Assembly: GCF_026262575.1 (NCBI RefSeq)
Contig: NZ_JAPKFL010000022.1
Span: 1 to 64,000 of the forward strand
Reading direction: 5' to 3'
Source of the DNA: Streptomyces marinisediminis
GTDB taxonomy: Bacteria; Actinomycetota; Actinomycetes; Streptomycetales; Streptomycetaceae
Length of the DNA stretch: 64,000 nucleotides
The notes under the pieces: generated by a model
What the model was told of the DNA's origin: nothing
Databases searched by the model: none
The model's input: the letters and a program-made list of their open reading frames with translations, nothing else
Part shown: piece after piece, positions 60,980-64,000 of the stretch
Layout of the letters: each line of letters starts with the position of its first letter
How positions within the stretch are numbered: the stretch's first letter is position 1
Position numbers and translations under genes: made by a program

Positions 60980-61306
60980 CGTGCGTGCCTCCATGGCGTG
61001 TTGGACGGCGGCGGCCATCTTCCGCAGCTTCTCGATCCGCTCCGTGAGCAGGGCGTGCTGGCGGCGCAGGTGCGCCTGCGGGTCGCTGGCGGGGTCGTCG
61101 AGCAGGACGGCGACCTCCTCCAGCGGGAAGCCCAGCTCGCGGTAGAAGAGGATCTGCTGGAGCCGGTCCAGGTCGGCGTCGCTGTACCGGCGGTGCCCGG
61201 CGTGCGTGCGCCCGCCGGGCACCAGCAGGCCGATCTCGTCGTAGTGGTGCAGCGTGCGCACGGTGACGCCGGAGTACCCGGCGACCTGACCGACGGAATA
61301 GCCCAC
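60536..61306 (-). CDS. tipA: Thiostrepton-induced MerR-family regulator TipA (TipAL)
   Basis: TipAL is a MerR-type activator that binds thiopeptide antibiotics covalently and activates its own promoter. The 256-residue protein has the MerR winged helix (YSVGQVAGYSGVTVRTLHHY, HAGHRRYSDADLDRLQ), a long dimerisation helix and the TipAS antibiotic-binding globin-like domain from Met110 (MGINLTPEEKFEVFGDFDP, AHHYDCGYQMHVCLGEMYVA). Two cysteines lie in the DCGYQMHVC segment. GTG 61306 with GGGAGGCGG is the start. The upstream promoter matches the well-known ptipA layout. Confidence 0.95.
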   Translation of the reverse strand: MGYSVGQVAGYSGVTVRTLHHYDEIGLLVPGGRTHAGHRRYSDADLDRLQQILFYRELGFPLEEVAVLLDDPASDPQAHLRRQHALLTERIEKLRKMAAAVQHAMEARTMGINLTPEEKFEVFGDFDPDEYAEEAERRWGGTDAWAQSQRRSASYTKEDWRRISAEAEDIKRRLAELLEAGVPATAPEAMDVAEDYRAWLGAHHYDCGYQMHVCLGEMYVADERFTRYFDTTRPGLAVYTRDAIVANATRHGHPPA

Positions 61307-61336
61307 GTCCGCCTCCCTCGTTCGCGTGACGCGTCC

Positions 61337-61367
61337 ACGGTGCGCCCTCACGTCGCGTGAGGTGCAA
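61337..61367 (-). promoter_or_regulatory. tipA promoter with TipA operator
   Basis: On the minus strand: -35 TTGCAC (61362-61367), a 19-bp spacer and -10 CACCGT (61337-61342). The spacer holds the inverted repeat CCTCACG (61346-61352) and CGTGAGG (61356-61362 in plus-strand coordinates). The over-long 19-bp spacer with a central dyad is the hallmark of MerR-activated promoters, and the sequence closely resembles the S. lividans tipA promoter as I remember it. Confidence 0.88.
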
Positions 61368-61406
61368 GCCCCGGTCCGGGGCTCGGTGGCTCCCGGGCGC
61401 GCGGCG

Positions 61407-62021
61407 TCAGGCGTACGGGTTCGGGGTGCCCTCGGGGAGCACGTTCGGGGTGCGCTCGCCCTCCCCGGCCATGGTGTACGCCCCGGCCTCCAGCCGGGCG
61501 ACCAGGCCGCGCGCCCACTGCGCGCCCGCCGCGGCGGTGTGGAGCCACAGGTCCATGATCTCGCCGATGTGGCCCCACTCCTCCGGCGTGCCCTCGGTGG
61601 GCATCCAGTGCGCGCCGACCTCCTCCCGCCAGGCGTCGAGGGCGGCGACGCGCTGCCGGAGCAGGGCGAGCGCCTCCGCGCGCGGCAGGTCGACGAGGAA
61701 GCCGACGCCCGAGGTGAGCAGGTCCGGCTTCTCGTCGACGGCGGTCAACGCGTGCCGCAGCAGGCGCAGGTACTCGGCGTCGCCCTCGGGCGTCAGCTCG
61801 TACTCGGTGCGCGGCGGGCCCCCCGCGGTGCTGGGCGCGACGGCGTGGGCGCGCAGCATGCCCTGCTTGGCCAGTTGCTTGAGCGCGTGGTAGATCGAGC
61901 CCGGTTTGGCGTTGGACCACCGGTGCGCGCCCCAGTACTCCAGGTCGTTGCGGACCATGTAGCCGTGCGCCCGGCCGTGCTGCCGCACGGCGCCGAGCAC
62001 GAGGAGCCGGATCGCTGACAT
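61407..62021 (-). CDS. PadR-family transcriptional regulator
   Basis: A 204-residue PadR regulator: winged helix in AIRLLVLGAVRQHGRAHGYM through NAKPGSIYHALKQLAKQGML and EYELTPEGDAEYLRLL, then a helical Vir_act_alpha C-terminal domain. ATG 62021 follows TAGGGT by 7 bases; an in-frame GTG at 62030 is inside that spacer. It lies about 100 bases upstream of tipA on the same strand. Ligand and targets unknown. Confidence 0.9.
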   Translation of the reverse strand: MSAIRLLVLGAVRQHGRAHGYMVRNDLEYWGAHRWSNAKPGSIYHALKQLAKQGMLRAHAVAPSTAGGPPRTEYELTPEGDAEYLRLLRHALTAVDEKPDLLTSGVGFLVDLPRAEALALLRQRVAALDAWREEVGAHWMPTEGTPEEWGHIGEIMDLWLHTAAAGAQWARGLVARLEAGAYTMAGEGERTPNVLPEGTPNPYA

Positions 62022-62028
62022 GGGGCTC

Positions 62029-62034
62029 ACCCTA
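62029..62034 (-). promoter_or_regulatory. -10 element TAGGGT of the PadR gene, leaderless
   Basis: TAGGGT on the minus strand, 7 bases, then ATG 62021. Confidence 0.5.
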
Positions 62035-62078
62035 ACGAGCCCCGCGCCGGCGATCCGGCCCCTCCCCGGACGGTCCGG

Positions 62079-62645
62079 CTAGTGCGCGGGCGCGGGCTCC
62101 GCCGCGCCCCGAAGCTCCTCCTCGACGAGGTCGAAGGCGCCCTTGCCGTCGATCGTCTCGCGGACGACGTCGGCGTGGCCGGCGTGCCGGGCGGCCTCCT
62201 CGATGAGGTGCAGCAGGCCCCAGCGCCAGGAGCGCGGGCCGCCCGCCGCCCAGGGGGCGTCCGGGACGTGGAAGGTCTCGTCCAGCGAGGGCAGCGCGCG
62301 CACGGCGGCCTCGGTGCGGGCGGCCACCTCGGCGTAGTGGGCGAGCACGCCCTCCACGGTCTCGTCCGCGGTGAGGGCGAAGCTCTGCTCCCAGCGGGCG
62401 ATCGTCGCCGGGTCGTGGAAGTCGACGGGTTCGCCGGTCATCGTGCGCAGCCAGCCCTCCTCGCCCTGGGCGGTGTGCTTGAGCAGCCCGGCCACCGACA
62501 GCGCGCTCGCCGAGGGGGTGGCGGTGGCCTGGTCGCGGGTGAGGCCCAGCACCGCGCGCCGCAGTCCGCCGCGCTGGGCGTCGAGGTAGGCCAGCAGCGC
62601 GCCGCGCTCGTCGCCGTGGGCCTCGGGGGAGACGGAGATGGGCAT
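62079..62645 (-). CDS. DinB-family (DUF664-type) protein
   Basis: A 188-residue four-helix DinB-like protein. LAYLDAQRGGLRRAVLGLTR, LSVAGLLKHTAQGEEGWLRT and LLHLIEEAARHAGHADVVRE hold the histidines of the metal triad (KHT and HAGH). Related proteins are thiol-dependent transferases using mycothiol; the specific reaction here is unknown. ATG 62645 is chosen because GAAAGGTG precedes it. It lies 58 bases upstream of the PadR gene, possibly co-transcribed. Confidence 0.88.
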   Translation of the reverse strand: MPISVSPEAHGDERGALLAYLDAQRGGLRRAVLGLTRDQATATPSASALSVAGLLKHTAQGEEGWLRTMTGEPVDFHDPATIARWEQSFALTADETVEGVLAHYAEVAARTEAAVRALPSLDETFHVPDAPWAAGGPRSWRWGLLHLIEEAARHAGHADVVRETIDGKGAFDLVEEELRGAAEPAPAH

Positions 62646-62748
62646 GTCGATCACCTTTCGCAGGGGTCCCGGGGCGCCGTTCGGCCGCCCCGACGTAAGG
62701 AACGCTAGGGACCCCTGCGGTCAGCTTCTGTCCTCAACGGTGCACGGG

Positions 62749-64000
62749 TCAGAACGGGAACGTGCTGCGCCCGTGCTGCACCGCGACCCACTGGGTCGTG
62801 GTGAACGCCTCCGCGAAGTGCTCGCCGTTCAGCCGCCCGATCCCGGAGTGCTTCTCGCCGCCGAACGGGACGAGCGGCTCGTCGGCCACGGTGCCGTCGT
62901 TGACGTGGACCATGCCGGTGCGGATGCGGCGCGCCACGGCGACCCCGCGCTCGGTGTTCCCGGTGTGGACCGCGCCGCTGAGCCCGTAGCGGCAGTCGTT
63001 GGCGACGCGCACGGCCTCGTCCTCCCCGTCCACGGGCACGAGTACGGCGACGGGGCCGAAGATCTCCTCGGTGAGCGCGGGCGAGCCCGCCGGCACGTCG
63101 GTGAGGACGCTGGGGTGCACGAGGGTGCCCTCGACCTTGCCGCGCAGCAGGGCGGTGGCGCCGCCGGCGACGGCGTCGTCCACCAGGGCGGCGACGCGCT
63201 CGGCCTGACCGGCGTTGATCAGCGGGCCGATGAGGGTGGCCGGGTCCCGCGGGTCTCCGACGGGCAGCGAGCGCACCTTGGCGACGAACTTCTCGGTGAA
63301 CTCCGCGGCCACCGCGCGGTCGACGATGACGCGGTTGGCGGCCATGCAGACCTGGCCCTGGTGGACGAAGCGGCTGAAGACGGCGGCGTCGACCGCGTAG
63401 TCCACGTCCGCGTCGTCGAGCACCAGCAGGGCGCTGTTGCCCCCCAGCTCCAGCACGCAGCGCTTGAAGTGCGCGGCGGCCACGGTGGCCACGTGCCGCC
63501 CGGTCTGGTCGGAGCCGGTGAAGGAGATGACCCGCGGCACCGGGTGCTCCAGCAGCGCGTCGCCCACCTCGGCGATGTCGGTGACGACGACGTTGAGCAC
63601 GCCGCCGGGCAGCCCCGCGTCCTCGAAGAGCCTGGCCACCAGCGCGCCGCCGGTGATCGGCGTGTCCTGGTGCGCCTTGAGCACGACGGCGTTGCCCAGC
63701 GCGAGCGCGGGCGCGACGGACTTCAGGGAGAGCAGGAAGGGGAAGTTGAACGGGGAGATGACGCCCACCACGCCGACGGGCTCGCGGTAGACGCGGTTCT
63801 CCTTGCCCTCCACGGGCGAGGGCAGGATGCGGCCCTCGGCGCCGAGTGCGACGCTCATGGCGGCGCGCAGGAACTCCTTGGCCAGATGCAGCTCGAAGGC
63901 GGCCTTCAGCCGGGTGCCCCCGAGCTCGGTGACGATGAGGTCGGTGATCTCCGCCTCGCGCTCTTCGACGAGGCGTATCGCGCGCTCGAAGACCAGGCGG
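62749..64000 (-). CDS. Aldehyde dehydrogenase family protein, 5' end missing
   Basis: At least 416 residues are visible; the frame continues through the right edge without a start. NAD-binding ISPFNFPFLLSLKSVAPALA, FTGSDQTGRHV, general base Glu in VLELGGNSALLVLDDAD, catalytic Cys in HQGQVCMAANRVIVD and EEIFGPVAVLVP are all present, so the enzyme should be active. The sequence is closest in feel to benzaldehyde/vanillin dehydrogenases. The C-terminus, GIGRLNGEHFAEAFTTTQWV then AVQHGRSTFPF, is complete. Confidence 0.93.
   Translation of the reverse strand, partial: RLVFERAIRLVEEREAEITDLIVTELGGTRLKAAFELHLAKEFLRAAMSVALGAEGRILPSPVEGKENRVYREPVGVVGVISPFNFPFLLSLKSVAPALALGNAVVLKAHQDTPITGGALVARLFEDAGLPGGVLNVVVTDIAEVGDALLEHPVPRVISFTGSDQTGRHVATVAAAHFKRCVLELGGNSALLVLDDADVDYAVDAAVFSRFVHQGQVCMAANRVIVDRAVAAEFTEKFVAKVRSLPVGDPRDPATLIGPLINAGQAERVAALVDDAVAGGATALLRGKVEGTLVHPSVLTDVPAGSPALTEEIFGPVAVLVPVDGEDEAVRVANDCRYGLSGAVHTGNTERGVAVARRIRTGMVHVNDGTVADEPLVPFGGEKHSGIGRLNGEHFAEAFTTTQWVAVQHGRSTFPF

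Overview
The window is high-GC actinobacterial chromosome, almost certainly Streptomyces. Third codon positions are nearly all G or C, GTG starts are common, genes often join by 4-base GTGA/ATGA overlaps, and the marker set is typical (sigE-cseABC, disA, Lsr2, tipA, ClpC). From memory the order also follows the Streptomyces coelicolor core around radA/disA, sigE, clpC, nadBC/panC, ftsH/folE and tipA. No search was run to confirm this.

Layout. 1-2.6 kb: 5' end of a secreted S8 protease, then a sigma-like/anti-sigma-like/BACON protein. 2.8-7.6 kb: DNA integrity genes radA, disA and mutY. 8.0-11.5 kb: the cell-envelope stress operon sigE-cseA-cseB-cseC. 11.5-19.7 kb: accessory region. It holds a NACHT-type STAND NTPase next to a radical SAM enzyme. 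After that comes a lower-GC module of flavoprotein, XRE regulator, two small proteins and a PCMT-like methyltransferase of the type usually found with ATP-grasp peptide maturases. The module is bracketed by two copies of a ~63-bp sequence and has an in-frame TAG inside one small gene. 19.8-26 kb: clpC, lsr2, an acetyltransferase, a BlaI-type repressor and small conserved genes. 26.1-31.7 kb: a minus-strand cofactor operon DUF2520-panC-nadB-nadC followed by coaX (NAD and CoA). 31.9-41.1 kb: aldolase-like PLP enzyme, MidA-type methyltransferase, a NarL-type two-component system, an ArsR-type regulator, paired PH-domain membrane proteins and an orphan nuoD. 41-46 kb: a coiled-coil protein and a glycine-betaine-type ABC importer. 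46-54.7 kb: ogt and the folate/purine/protease block DUF3180-folK-folB, NTF2-folP, folE, ftsH, hpt, tilS. 55-64 kb: DUF2342 metallopeptidase, dacB, ppa, threonine/serine exporter, tipA with its recognisable autoregulated promoter, a PadR regulator, a DinB protein and the 3' part of an aldehyde dehydrogenase.

Recurring design: at least twelve genes have a TAnnnT hexamer 6-7 bases before the start codon and no Shine-Dalgarno sequence, which predicts leaderless mRNAs. No tRNA, rRNA, CRISPR array, integrase or insertion sequence was seen. The best candidates for something undescribed are the NACHT/radical SAM pair and the orphan methyltransferase module with its flanking repeats and interrupted small gene.
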